Assembly: GCF_000233455.1 (NCBI RefSeq)
Contig: NZ_JH376422.1
Span: 289,597-353,596, forward strand
Direction: 5' to 3'
DNA: 64,000 bases
DNA from: [Clostridium] citroniae WAL-17108
Lineage (GTDB): Bacteria > Bacillota > Clostridia > Lachnospirales > Lachnospiraceae
Made by a program: the position numbers and the translations under genes. The notes under the pieces were generated by a model that worked only from the letters and a program-made list of their open reading frames with translations, was not told the DNA's origin and ran no database searches. This document shows positions 24,125 to 32,053 of the stretch, in pieces; within the stretch, counting starts at the first letter, position 1; the number at the start of each line of letters is the position of its first letter.

Positions 24125-24345
24125 CTACCATCCGCGCAGCTTCCCCGCCACCTCGTCCCCCGCCTGCTCCGTTTCCGCCCTGCCGCCCAGATCAGGTGTG
24201 AACACCTTTTTTCCATCAATATCTCTTCAATAATATGGATCAGCCTGGCTCCCCATCCCAGCTATTTTGCCTGCTCTACACCCGCCATTGTCTCATGCTT
24301 CATCTCATAATGGATCAGAAATGATAACAGATGCCTCCTGGTTCC
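24125..24345 (-). pseudogene. Remnant of an isocitrate/isopropylmalate-type dehydrogenase
   Basis: The minus strand reads RRHLLSFLIHYEMKHET, then LGWGARLIHIIEEIL, then KKVFTPDLGGRAETEQAGDEVAGKL before a stop. This is the C-terminal order of the beta-decarboxylating dehydrogenase family, whose closing motif is TPDLGGxAxTxExGDxV. An internal stop and a frame change at a run of A residues near 24190 break it, and everything upstream is missing. It abuts the 3' end of the permease gene. The original substrate (isocitrate, tartrate, malate or isopropylmalate) cannot be told. Confidence 0.7.
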
Positions 24346-24347
24346 GT

Positions 24348-25472
24348 TCACATCAAAAAAATGGATATAAACTGTGCCGATAATACAACAAATATAAGGG
24401 CAACCGGGTAGGTAGCTGCATAGGAAGCCGCCACTGCTTCTGTCTTTGTTACTGCCAGCAGTGTGCCAAGGGCCGGGGTGCTGGTCATGCCTCCGCATAT
24501 GGAGCCCAGGGAGTTCAGAATGTCCATGGAGAATATCCTGGTTGCCAGCACATAGCCGATCACCATGGGAAACAGCGTCATCAATGCGCCCAGGAAAAAC
24601 AGGGCCACACCGTACTGGGCCAATATTTCCACAAAGCCTTTGCCCGCATTGGTTCCTGCTCCCATTAAGAACAGCACCAGGCCGAACTCACGCAGTGTCT
24701 CCAGGGTGGGCTTTGGTACAGAGATGGAAATGGGCCCCATGTGCATAAAATGTCCCATCACAAGACCTGCCAACAGCGGTCCTCCCGATGTTCCCAGGGT
24801 AAAGCTGGCGCCTGCCGGAAGAGGAATGACGATCTTGCCCATAAGTATACCGGCAATGGTAGCGATCATAAATGGGAAAAAGCCAAATTCATCCAGCTCG
24901 ATACGCTTTTTTGGGGAAGTATCATGATGTATGTTCTTTTCCATAGATTGGTTTAATCGGCTCACTTCCTCCGGGATATTGACATTTAACAGCTTTGGCA
25001 CCATCTGTACAAACAGCACTACCCCAATCACGCCAAAGGGATAAGCGATCCCGTAGCCGATGGAGGCCATGGAATCCCCTGTAGCATCAATTGCGGCCGC
25101 CAGCCCCGGCGTGCTTGTAAGCGCCCCCGTCATCATTCCCACTGCCAGCGGCGTGGGGATCCCCCCGAGGGTAATGACCAGAACACAGCTGCCTGCTCCC
25201 GCAATAATGATCAGTATACCGATCACCACATAAGACAAAGCCTTGCTCTTAAAATTCCGGAAAAATACAGGTCCTGCGATAAAGCCCACCGCGGTGACAA
25301 AACAGATCAGGCCGAACTCACGGATCACCGATGGGATCTCCATCCCGTAATGTCCGAACAGAAGCGCCACGATCAGCACTCCGGAGGTTCCCAGCGACAA
25401 TCCCTTTACCTTGATACTTCCTAAAAGATAACCTAACACACCGATTATAAAAACCGTTAACAATGGATTCAT
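24348..25472 (-). CDS. AspT/YidE-type transporter
   Basis: About 374 residues, almost entirely hydrophobic, with about 10 membrane segments in two related halves. ALTSTPGLAAAIDATGD in the first half and CGGMTSTPALGTLLAVTKT in the second are the repeated TSTP-containing motifs of the AspT/YbjL/YidE duplication domain. Family members include aspartate:alanine antiporters, so an amino acid or short carboxylate exchange role is plausible. No TrkA_C domain lies between the halves as in full AspT. The start is the ATG at 25472 after GGAGGG. It follows the C45 hydrolase gene across a strong hairpin. Confidence 0.8.
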   Translation of the reverse strand: MNPLLTVFIIGVLGYLLGSIKVKGLSLGTSGVLIVALLFGHYGMEIPSVIREFGLICFVTAVGFIAGPVFFRNFKSKALSYVVIGILIIIAGAGSCVLVITLGGIPTPLAVGMMTGALTSTPGLAAAIDATGDSMASIGYGIAYPFGVIGVVLFVQMVPKLLNVNIPEEVSRLNQSMEKNIHHDTSPKKRIELDEFGFFPFMIATIAGILMGKIVIPLPAGASFTLGTSGGPLLAGLVMGHFMHMGPISISVPKPTLETLREFGLVLFLMGAGTNAGKGFVEILAQYGVALFFLGALMTLFPMVIGYVLATRIFSMDILNSLGSICGGMTSTPALGTLLAVTKTEAVAASYAATYPVALIFVVLSAQFISIFLM

Positions 25473-25505
25473 CCCAATCCCTCCAACTTTTATATTCATG
25501 AACGC

Positions 25506-25552
25506 AAAAGGATGCGCCTCTCCTCCGGAGGATTTTTGAGACGCACCCTTTT
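25506..25552 (-). terminator. Strong hairpin between the C45 hydrolase and permease genes
   Basis: As minus-strand RNA, 25538-25552 pairs with 25506-25520 over 15 bp with two G-U pairs, and the loop contains a smaller CCTCCGGAGG hairpin. UUUU follows. It would terminate or attenuate transcription before the permease gene, or stabilise the upstream message. Confidence 0.75.
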
Positions 25553-25560
25553 ATCCGCTA

Positions 25561-25586
25561 TGTTATACTAGAATGTTATACTAGAA
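25561..25586. repeat. 13-bp tandem duplication at a stop codon
   Basis: TGTTATACTAGAA occurs twice in a row; the TAG of the C45 hydrolase gene is in the second copy on the minus strand. It looks like recent slippage at the end of the gene. Confidence 0.6.
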
Positions 25587-26672
25587 TTTTATAAGATGAT
25601 ACTCCGCCCTACACGGATTGCCGGGTGCAAAATACATTTCTTCCCGTTCCAGGTCCATGATAATACTAAAGATCGTCCCGAGACGTTTACCGGCCGGCTC
25701 CAGCTCATCTTCATGTCGACAGATACTGTCGGGATAGCTTGTATGATCGCTCATCATTTCCTTGATATCCGACACTCTTACCTTGCGGTCCAGTCCACGC
25801 ACCATGGTCCTCATCCTTCCAAGGCGCAGGAAGCTGTCCGGAAGAGAGATTCTGGTGGTGTCCTTTACATACATAAGCCTTGGGGTGATAAAATGATTGG
25901 TATGGGCAAGCCACCCTTCCTCTGCATACAGTGCGTCAAAGTCGCCGGGGCCTACCTCAAGGCTTACGCCCTCCCCTTTGGAGCTGCCGATCATATAGTG
26001 GGCACAGCAGGACAGGTTCATGCATGTGGTTGCCCTAATCATATCCGAGAGGGACTGGCTGTCCAGCATTCCCCTCATAGCTATATGAAGGGGCAGGGCT
26101 TTGCCTTCCACCTTCTGGTTGGATGCCAGTGCGTTCAGGGTAACACCGATCCCCGCACTGTTATATCCAATCTTCCCAATGATCCCGGCCTCTGTGACCA
26201 TGGTTATATCAGGCTTTGTCTGCTGTTTGATGTGCATGATGATGCACCCTGCCTGCTCCGTCATTTTCCAGTCCCAGTTTTGGCCTAGGAGCGTTGTCCC
26301 CGTCTCCGTCACCATAGGGGTAAACACAAACGTGGTGCATCCATCGGTATTGCTGCTGATCTGGCCGCCCTGCAGTACGATCTCACTGCGGACATTGAGG
26401 GCCAGGATTTCATCGGTCCCATAGCCTGAACCGTCCGCAATGCCCCTGATCTCTTCCATATAATCAGGATCATATTCATTGATGGTGGAAATAAAAGTCC
26501 TTGCATAGCTGCATGCGTCCTCCCACCTGATATGGGAGTAATCCCAGAACATTGCCTTGTAGGTATTGATACTGATCTCCACCTGTTTCTTTGCTTCCCG
26601 CCCATGGATCAATCCGATCTCGTAGGGCGTTCCCGAAGCGGTAATAATAGGAAATAAATCCTTGTTGATCAC
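25581..26672 (-). CDS. C45 autoproteolytic acyltransferase/hydrolase
   Basis: About 363 residues of the acyl-CoA:6-aminopenicillanate acyltransferase (penicillin acyltransferase-like, Ntn-hydrolase) family. SSNTDGCTTFVF contains the Gly-Cys bond where the proenzyme normally cuts itself; the exposed Cys (about residue 112) is the nucleophile. LGQNWDW and IGKIGYNSAGIGVTLNAL follow as in the family. The best start is GTG at 26672, seven bases after AAAGGAG. Bacterial homologues hydrolyse N-acyl amides or peptides. It lies between a polysaccharide deacetylase-like gene and an amino-acid-type transporter, suggesting release and movement of an amino compound. Confidence 0.82.
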   Translation of the reverse strand: MINKDLFPIITASGTPYEIGLIHGREAKKQVEISINTYKAMFWDYSHIRWEDACSYARTFISTINEYDPDYMEEIRGIADGSGYGTDEILALNVRSEIVLQGGQISSNTDGCTTFVFTPMVTETGTTLLGQNWDWKMTEQAGCIIMHIKQQTKPDITMVTEAGIIGKIGYNSAGIGVTLNALASNQKVEGKALPLHIAMRGMLDSQSLSDMIRATTCMNLSCCAHYMIGSSKGEGVSLEVGPGDFDALYAEEGWLAHTNHFITPRLMYVKDTTRISLPDSFLRLGRMRTMVRGLDRKVRVSDIKEMMSDHTSYPDSICRHEDELEPAGKRLGTIFSIIMDLEREEMYFAPGNPCRAEYHLIKF

Positions 26673-26713
26673 ATTCTCACTCCTTTCGCTGCCCATTTCC
26701 CGTGTTTTACGGA

Positions 26714-27562
26714 CTAATCAGGGATAAAGCTGGCTCCAATCTCTGCCGCTGTGGCGAACCAGGCTCCTCTTTCCGCCATATAGTTGATCAGCTGCTCGTA
26801 CATCTGGATCATGTGGGCGCGTCCAATGGTCTGTGGATGGGTGGTCAGGATATAGCAGGCGCCCTCCAGTGTACAGGCGTAGTCAAAGATGGAAGCCCAT
26901 CTGTCATAGATATCCTGGGCCGGGCGCTGTCCCTCCTGCCCTCCGGTCATATACTCTGTCTGGGGGAAATCATCCAGGAACCAGGACACGGGCAGTTCCA
27001 GGATCTTAGACGGCTCACCAAACTCATTGGCACGGTCTGAGTGCGGGGTTACCGGCCTTGGGTAGTAGGGATGCAGGTCGTTGCCCATCAGGCTGCTGTC
27101 ATACAGGAACCCGTTTTCCTCCAGAATCTTAATGGTGTTGGGGCTGAAGTCCCAGTACGGGGAACGGTATGTGAGCGGCTTGGGAGCGCCGATCTTATCC
27201 AGGGATTCCAGGGCCATCTGCATTACCTTTGTCTCCTGCTCATATGTAGCTTTTGTGGGGTTTTCATGTACATAGCCATGACAGCCTATTTCGTGGCCCG
27301 CGGCAAGTACTTCCTTACAGATATCCGGGAAGGTGTCGGCCGTATGGCCCGGTATGAACCAGCTGGTTTTAATATCGTATTTCTTAAACAGTTCCAACAG
27401 CCGGGGAGCGCCTACCTCTGCGCCAAATTCTCCGCGGCTCATATATGCCGGTGAAAGGAGATTAAAGGAACCGTCCCATATACTCTGGGCATCAAAATCA
27501 CATCCAAGATTAACCGCAACTTTTTTTCCGGGCGGCAATTTAACTTTTCCAGTTTTCTGCAT
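26714..27562 (-). CDS. Polysaccharide deacetylase (NodB) family hydrolase
   Basis: A 282-residue protein without a signal peptide. The NodB landmarks are CDFDAQ (catalytic Asp and metal Asp), EIGCHGYVHENP (metal His pair) and TYRSPYWDFSP (substrate-groove Arg). The absence of a secretion signal and the overall form resemble the cytoplasmic PuuE-allantoinase/imidase-like branch more than cell-wall deacetylases. It should therefore cleave a small amide. It is the first gene of the leftward operon that includes the C45 hydrolase and permease, facing a LysR regulator. Confidence 0.82.
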   Translation of the reverse strand: MQKTGKVKLPPGKKVAVNLGCDFDAQSIWDGSFNLLSPAYMSRGEFGAEVGAPRLLELFKKYDIKTSWFIPGHTADTFPDICKEVLAAGHEIGCHGYVHENPTKATYEQETKVMQMALESLDKIGAPKPLTYRSPYWDFSPNTIKILEENGFLYDSSLMGNDLHPYYPRPVTPHSDRANEFGEPSKILELPVSWFLDDFPQTEYMTGGQEGQRPAQDIYDRWASIFDYACTLEGACYILTTHPQTIGRAHMIQMYEQLINYMAERGAWFATAAEIGASFIPD

Positions 27563-27882
27563 AAATCATTTCCTCCTTAAGATACTTGGACTTTGTTGGT
27601 TTCGATTGGTTTCACGTTCTATTTCCGACAGATCACCGTGCACTGGTTCCTTGTCAAGTTATAACGGTTCCATGGCCCTGGAATAATACTACTGCAGCTA
27701 TTGACATAACTATAAAAATGTGGTAGTTAAGAAAGTAGATTCTATCCCTATGTTCGTTCTTTATTAACAACTTCTTTACGCTTAAATCATAGCATGCTTT
27801 CCTGATTGGAAGAAGAATAAATATACTATGTCCATGTACAGGAAAAGCTTACACCCAGCCCCCTTACAGGAGGTACGAACCC
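27563..27882. other. 320-bp divergent regulatory region
   Basis: It holds no gene. It must contain promoters for the deacetylase operon (leftward) and the LysR gene (rightward), and probably LysR sites of the T-N11-A type. A TTGACA occurs on each strand (plus near 27698-27703; minus near 27650-27656), but neither has a convincing -10, which is common for activator-dependent promoters. The right half is markedly A/T-rich. Confidence 0.5.
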
Positions 27883-28776
27883 ATGTATGATAAACATCTG
27901 GATTCATTTATCGTCATTGCCGAATCAGGCAGTTTTTCGTCCGCTGCCGACAAGCTGTTCATATCCCGCACCGCCCTGATCCAGCAGATCAATCTTCTGG
28001 AAAAGGAACTGGGGTTCCAGCTTTTTAACCGGCACAATAAAGGCGTTTGCCTTACGCCTTCCGGTGAATATTTTTATCAGGAAGCCAAAAAGGTGATACA
28101 CATATCCAATACCGTACTGATGCGCTGTAAAGAATTAGAAGAAAGATCCAGGGAGACCATACGGATCGGCACGCTGCCAAATTTTACAGCAGAACTTCTG
28201 CCCCAGATCTGCCGTAAGTTTACGGAGCAGTATCCAAATATCAACCTCCAGTTTATAGAATATCCCCTGGAACGATACTTTAAGAATTTTCTGAATAACA
28301 ACTTTGACATTACCACAGAATATATGTGCGGGTATATGTTTGAAGATCACGGTTACAGCTTTGTAAAGCTGATGGAGGACAAGCACTGCTGCGGAATGTC
28401 CCCCAGGCATCCCCTGGCCAGGAAGGAACGCATTACCGTTCATGACCTGCACGGCCAGAAAATCATGATGTACGCAAGGGGGATTACCCGGGCGGATGAC
28501 CGGCTTCGGGATTACATAGGCGCGGTTGCCCCGGATGTTCAGATTATTGACATCCGCCACTATGGCAGCTCCCTGCCCCTGAAATGTGAATTAGATAATC
28601 TGATCCTGATCTACTACTCCATGTACTGGAAAAGTTTTCCATCTCTCGCCACCCTTCCCATGGACATGACCATGGATTTTCCCATTGACATCGGCCTGGG
28701 ATACAGGGTTGATTCAAACAATGCGGTAAAACAGTTTATTGGTCTGGCAAAGAGTATGTATCCTTTTAACAAATAA
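27883..28776 (+). CDS. LysR family transcriptional regulator
   Basis: A 297-residue protein. The N-terminal winged helix-turn-helix is clear (FSSAADKLFISRTALIQQINLLEKELGFQLF, residues about 18-48), followed by a periplasmic-binding-like effector domain. AGGAGG precedes the ATG. Its divergent position beside the deacetylase/C45/AspT operon makes that the likely target. The inducer is unknown; a substrate or product of the amide-cleaving enzymes is plausible. Confidence 0.92.
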   Translation: MYDKHLDSFIVIAESGSFSSAADKLFISRTALIQQINLLEKELGFQLFNRHNKGVCLTPSGEYFYQEAKKVIHISNTVLMRCKELEERSRETIRIGTLPNFTAELLPQICRKFTEQYPNINLQFIEYPLERYFKNFLNNNFDITTEYMCGYMFEDHGYSFVKLMEDKHCCGMSPRHPLARKERITVHDLHGQKIMMYARGITRADDRLRDYIGAVAPDVQIIDIRHYGSSLPLKCELDNLILIYYSMYWKSFPSLATLPMDMTMDFPIDIGLGYRVDSNNAVKQFIGLAKSMYPFNK

Positions 28777-28808
28777 TACCGCTTATCCTTTACAAATGGG
28801 ATGATATG

Positions 28809-29175
28809 ATACCTCTTAAGCAGACAAGACAAATAACCAAAATCTACTTAAGGGGTATTTTCATGTCTAAATCACCGTATACGCCAGGGTTCAGAGCAAT
28901 GGTTTCTCAAGAGTATCCAGACGGTTTAGGCTCATATGAATATCTGGCAACTAAATATCAAATCGGCGGAACACAATTAAGAGAATGGATTGCCAAATAT
29001 AGGCAGTATGGTTTGAATTGAGGACTATATACGATTTTACAGTAAAGAACGTCCCCTTGAACGATATCAGTGCAAATCACCTCTGGAAGTACGGATTGAA
29101 GCACTGACTTCGGATGAACCAATAGAATATCCTATAGCTAAGAACAAGCGAATTGAGAAATATAGAGAGAAATGA
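28809..29175 (+). mobile_element. IS3-type insertion sequence remnant
   Basis: At 28863-29021 an intact start of a transposase OrfA reads MSKSPYTPGFRAMVSQEYPD and continues through a helix-turn-helix (YEYLATKYQIGGTQLREWIAKYR). At 29026-29175 another frame reads the end of an OrfB: YIRFYSKERPLERYQCKSPLEVRIEAL. The C-terminal FYxxER...SPxEVR pattern is typical of IS3-family integrases. The catalytic DDE core between them is deleted. Upstream (28809-28857) an inverted repeat ACCTCTTAAGCAGA/TCTACTTAAGGGGT could form the hairpin that shields such elements from outside transcription. Confidence 0.75.
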
Positions 29176-29184
29176 TGTGCATAG

Positions 29185-29216
29185 AAAAATGACCACACTT
29201 GAAACGGTGTGGCCAT
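29185..29216 (-). terminator. Terminator of the hydroxyproline-type operon
   Basis: ATGGCCACAC and GTGTGGTCAT pair with one mismatch and an 8-nt loop on the minus strand, followed by UUUUU (29185-29189). It lies 36 bp past the amidohydrolase stop. Confidence 0.8.
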
Positions 29217-29251
29217 TCATCAGCACTTAATTTTAGATATTTTATTTGTTC

Positions 29252-30493
29252 TTACAGGTCTTTCTTTATAAAATCCCCTTCCTTCATAATCACATCCATG
29301 GTGTCCACGGTGAGTTCACGGATGTTTCTGAGAGGATTGCCGTTGATCACCAGAAGGTCCGCGCTCTTTCCCGCCTCAAGTGAACCGGTGACCTTATCCA
29401 CCCGCAGCACCTTGGCTCCGTTTAATGTGGCGGCAACAATGGTATCCATCTCGCTGATCCCGGCGCATTCCACAAAGGCGTGAAGCTCTCCCACCGTGGT
29501 TTCCCCGTAAGGGGTCATCTGGGAATTAAAGGAGTCGGAACCAGTGGTCAGAAGGATTCCTCTCTCCTTTGCCTTTTTCAGGTTTGCGTAAATACGGTTT
29601 AGATCCTTCTGGGCAACAGTTTCACCCGGGTACTGATCATGAAGGGCCGGATCATACCTGGGAGGAAATGTGGTCAGCCAGGCCGGCATAAAGTTGATGG
29701 TTGGACAAAGGGCGATCCCCTTTTCCGCCATCAGATCCAGTGTCCCGTCATCCAGCGACTGGCCGTGGATGATCAGATCCACGCCTGCCTTTACGGAATT
29801 GGCCGCGCTGCCAAAGCAGTGGGACCAGACAGGGACATGGCGCATCTTACATTCATCCACAACGGCCTGAACCTCTTCCATGGTATAGTGCTGGTCCATG
29901 GCAGTCTCCCACCTCCAGATTCCGCCTCCGGTTGCCCATATCTTAATGGCGTCCGGATCCTCCCGCAGCCTGCGGCGGACCGCTTTTCTCAGATCCCAGG
30001 GACTGTCCACACACTCGCCCCATGGATGTCCCTCTCGGTTCCTCTCAATGGACACCTTGTGGGAATCTCCGTGGGAGCAGGTGGCGCAGAATCCGCGCCC
30101 CGTTGCAACCACCCGCGGGCCTTTCATTACCTTTTGTTCGATCATGTTGCGGATATGGATGCCGAACAGCGAAACCTCCCCAACGGTTGTAAGGCCTGCC
30201 TCCAGGCACTCATGGGCCTGCTGTACGGCTACCACTGCCTTCTGAAGGTTATCCTCCGTGGGCCAGTCCGTGTCATTGTCCGTCAGGTTCCCGGAAAAGT
30301 GCAGATGGGCATCGATCAGGCCCGGCATGATCGTCTTACCGCTAATGGTATGTACCTCATATCCGTCCGGAACTGCCTGATCCCCGCCTGCATAGGTGAT
30401 CTTGTCTCCGTCCACAAGCACAAGGCTGTTTTCCACTGCCTGTGCCCCTGTCCCATCGATCAGCAGCCCGCCCTGAAATGCATATTTTTTCAT
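29252..30493 (-). CDS. COG1228 amidohydrolase, prolidase/imidazolonepropionase-like
   Basis: A 413-residue TIM-barrel metal-dependent hydrolase. Metal ligands: DAHLHF (62-67 region), the lysine in IKIWATGG, the His in PVWSHCFG, HGQSLDD, and the Asp in TTGSDSF. COG1228 includes enzymes cutting Xaa-Pro and N-acyl-Xaa-Pro dipeptides. Placed last in an operon with a proline-racemase-family enzyme and aconitase X, it could free hydroxyproline from collagen-derived dipeptides. That role is inference; cyclic amide substrates are also possible. AAAGGAG precedes the ATG. Confidence 0.82.
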   Translation of the reverse strand: MKKYAFQGGLLIDGTGAQAVENSLVLVDGDKITYAGGDQAVPDGYEVHTISGKTIMPGLIDAHLHFSGNLTDNDTDWPTEDNLQKAVVAVQQAHECLEAGLTTVGEVSLFGIHIRNMIEQKVMKGPRVVATGRGFCATCSHGDSHKVSIERNREGHPWGECVDSPWDLRKAVRRRLREDPDAIKIWATGGGIWRWETAMDQHYTMEEVQAVVDECKMRHVPVWSHCFGSAANSVKAGVDLIIHGQSLDDGTLDLMAEKGIALCPTINFMPAWLTTFPPRYDPALHDQYPGETVAQKDLNRIYANLKKAKERGILLTTGSDSFNSQMTPYGETTVGELHAFVECAGISEMDTIVAATLNGAKVLRVDKVTGSLEAGKSADLLVINGNPLRNIRELTVDTMDVIMKEGDFIKKDL

Positions 30494-30518
30494 AATTTCT
30501 CTCCTTTAATACTTTTGC

Positions 30519-31583
30519 TTATGCCCAGATATCACCGATCGTAAAGCCCTCGGTAAAGGGATCCGTTGGGTCCAACACCAGGTTTCCGTATCCGTAGATC
30601 CAGGATTCACCGGCAATGGTGGGGATCACTGCCTTATGTCCGCCGATCTCCGTCTCCTCTACCAGCTCCCCTTTGTAAACAACTCCAAGTAAGCCCTGAT
30701 GACGGAACGGTTCATTCAGCTTTAATTCTCCCTTGGCGTACATGGCAGCCATTCTGGCACATGTGCCGGTACCGCATGGACAGCGGTCCAAGGCGCCGAT
30801 CCAGGTGGAAGGATTGTCAAAATCCACTGCGCCGCTGGCTACCGTAACTGCATTCCGGATATCGGCCCTAGGATCATCCGTTGGCCCGAACAACTGGGAA
30901 ATGGTAATACCCACGCCTGGATAGCTGGGATGCTCCACGGGCAGCTGATCCTGGGAAGCCTTTAAGATCAGGGAGGAAACGCGTGTAATCTCGCGCCCCA
31001 TTTCAGGTGTCAACTCAATCCACGGGAACTGCCGTACATCCGCCATTGCATAGAACATACCGCCCCACGCAACGTCCACCTTTACCTTCTCAACGCCATG
31101 GCCAATATGGGGAACCGCAATCTCAACATCCGTATATACAGCAAATGCAGGTACATTTTTAAAAGTCACCTCAGTTACCTTGCCGTTTTCACATTTTGCC
31201 TTGATCCCGATCAGGCCTGCAGGCGCTTCCAGCTGGAACTCCGTATAAGGTTCCTTCATCTCGATCATTCCTGTTTCCAAAAGGACGGTGGCGACAGAGA
31301 TAACATTGCCCCCGGACATCATGGGATACTCGGTCTGTTCCATGATGATAAAGCCGGCAGCGGCATCCGGATGCTTTGGGGGAACGATAATGTTACAGCA
31401 CATAGGGGGATATCCTCTGGGCTCACGGAGCAGGAATTTACGCAGCCCATCGTTATACAGCCTCAGATACTCCTCCATCTCATAGACACTGTTGCCTGGT
31501 ATATGCCCAACACCGCCGGTCACAACACGCATGGGTTCCCCATCATGAGTCTCCACAACATTGATCACTCTTTTAAAACTCAT
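30519..31583 (-). CDS. Proline racemase family enzyme, Ser/Cys type
   Basis: A 354-residue member of the proline racemase/hydroxyproline epimerase/trans-3-hydroxyproline dehydratase superfamily. The first catalytic position is Ser90 in MSGGN, where proline racemase has Cys and dehydratases have Thr; the second is Cys270 in CPCGTGT. Ser/Cys members include 4-hydroxyproline and 3-hydroxyproline 2-epimerases. It probably interconverts L-trans and D-cis (or L-cis and D-trans) hydroxyproline by removing and returning the C2 proton. It sits between the aconitase X pair and the amidohydrolase with AGGAGG upstream. Confidence 0.85.
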   Translation of the reverse strand: MSFKRVINVVETHDGEPMRVVTGGVGHIPGNSVYEMEEYLRLYNDGLRKFLLREPRGYPPMCCNIIVPPKHPDAAAGFIIMEQTEYPMMSGGNVISVATVLLETGMIEMKEPYTEFQLEAPAGLIGIKAKCENGKVTEVTFKNVPAFAVYTDVEIAVPHIGHGVEKVKVDVAWGGMFYAMADVRQFPWIELTPEMGREITRVSSLILKASQDQLPVEHPSYPGVGITISQLFGPTDDPRADIRNAVTVASGAVDFDNPSTWIGALDRCPCGTGTCARMAAMYAKGELKLNEPFRHQGLLGVVYKGELVEETEIGGHKAVIPTIAGESWIYGYGNLVLDPTDPFTEGFTIGDIWA

Positions 31584-31627
31584 TTCTCTTCCTCCTTTAA
31601 ATTATTATAGTCTATTTGATTTATATC

Positions 31628-32053
31628 CTAATAATAAACATGGATCTCATCCCTGTCAGCAAAGAATTCCACTTCCTTTGCACCCTCAAGCTTTGCGTAA
31701 TCCTCTTCGCTTATATTGACCACCGGAATATCCACATTATAGAAGCGTTTGGCAATAATGGGTCCGGTAAGAACCACGGGATCACTGCGCAGGTTAATGA
31801 TGGCGGCCGGAGCACACCCGATGCGGATCTGCTCCAGAATGATCAGTCCGGTGCCGCTGCTGCCCTTGGGGGTGGTAAATGCCAGCACCTTGCCGGACAT
31901 GTTCTTCTGATACAGGCTGTGGCGGTTGTCACGGATCACTCCGCTCCGGGGATCCACGGTTCCCCAGAAACTCATGGGCTCATTGGCCCAGAGCAGCTCA
32001 GCTCTGACATTACCATAGACCGCGGTCTTACATTTTACCGTTATCTTCTCCAT
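31628..32053 (-). CDS. Aconitase X swivel (small) subunit
   Basis: A 141-residue DUF126-type swivelling domain with the GSSGTGLIILEQ loop, where the serine belongs to the active site formed with the large subunit. RSGVIRDNRHSLYQKNMSGKVLAF precedes it. In aconitase X the aconitase domain 4 is a separate polypeptide, as here. The start overlaps the large-subunit gene by 13 bases and its GGAGGAG ribosome site lies within that gene, so the subunits should be made together. Confidence 0.88.
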   Translation of the reverse strand: MEKITVKCKTAVYGNVRAELLWANEPMSFWGTVDPRSGVIRDNRHSLYQKNMSGKVLAFTTPKGSSGTGLIILEQIRIGCAPAAIINLRSDPVVLTGPIIAKRFYNVDIPVVNISEEDYAKLEGAKEVEFFADRDEIHVYY

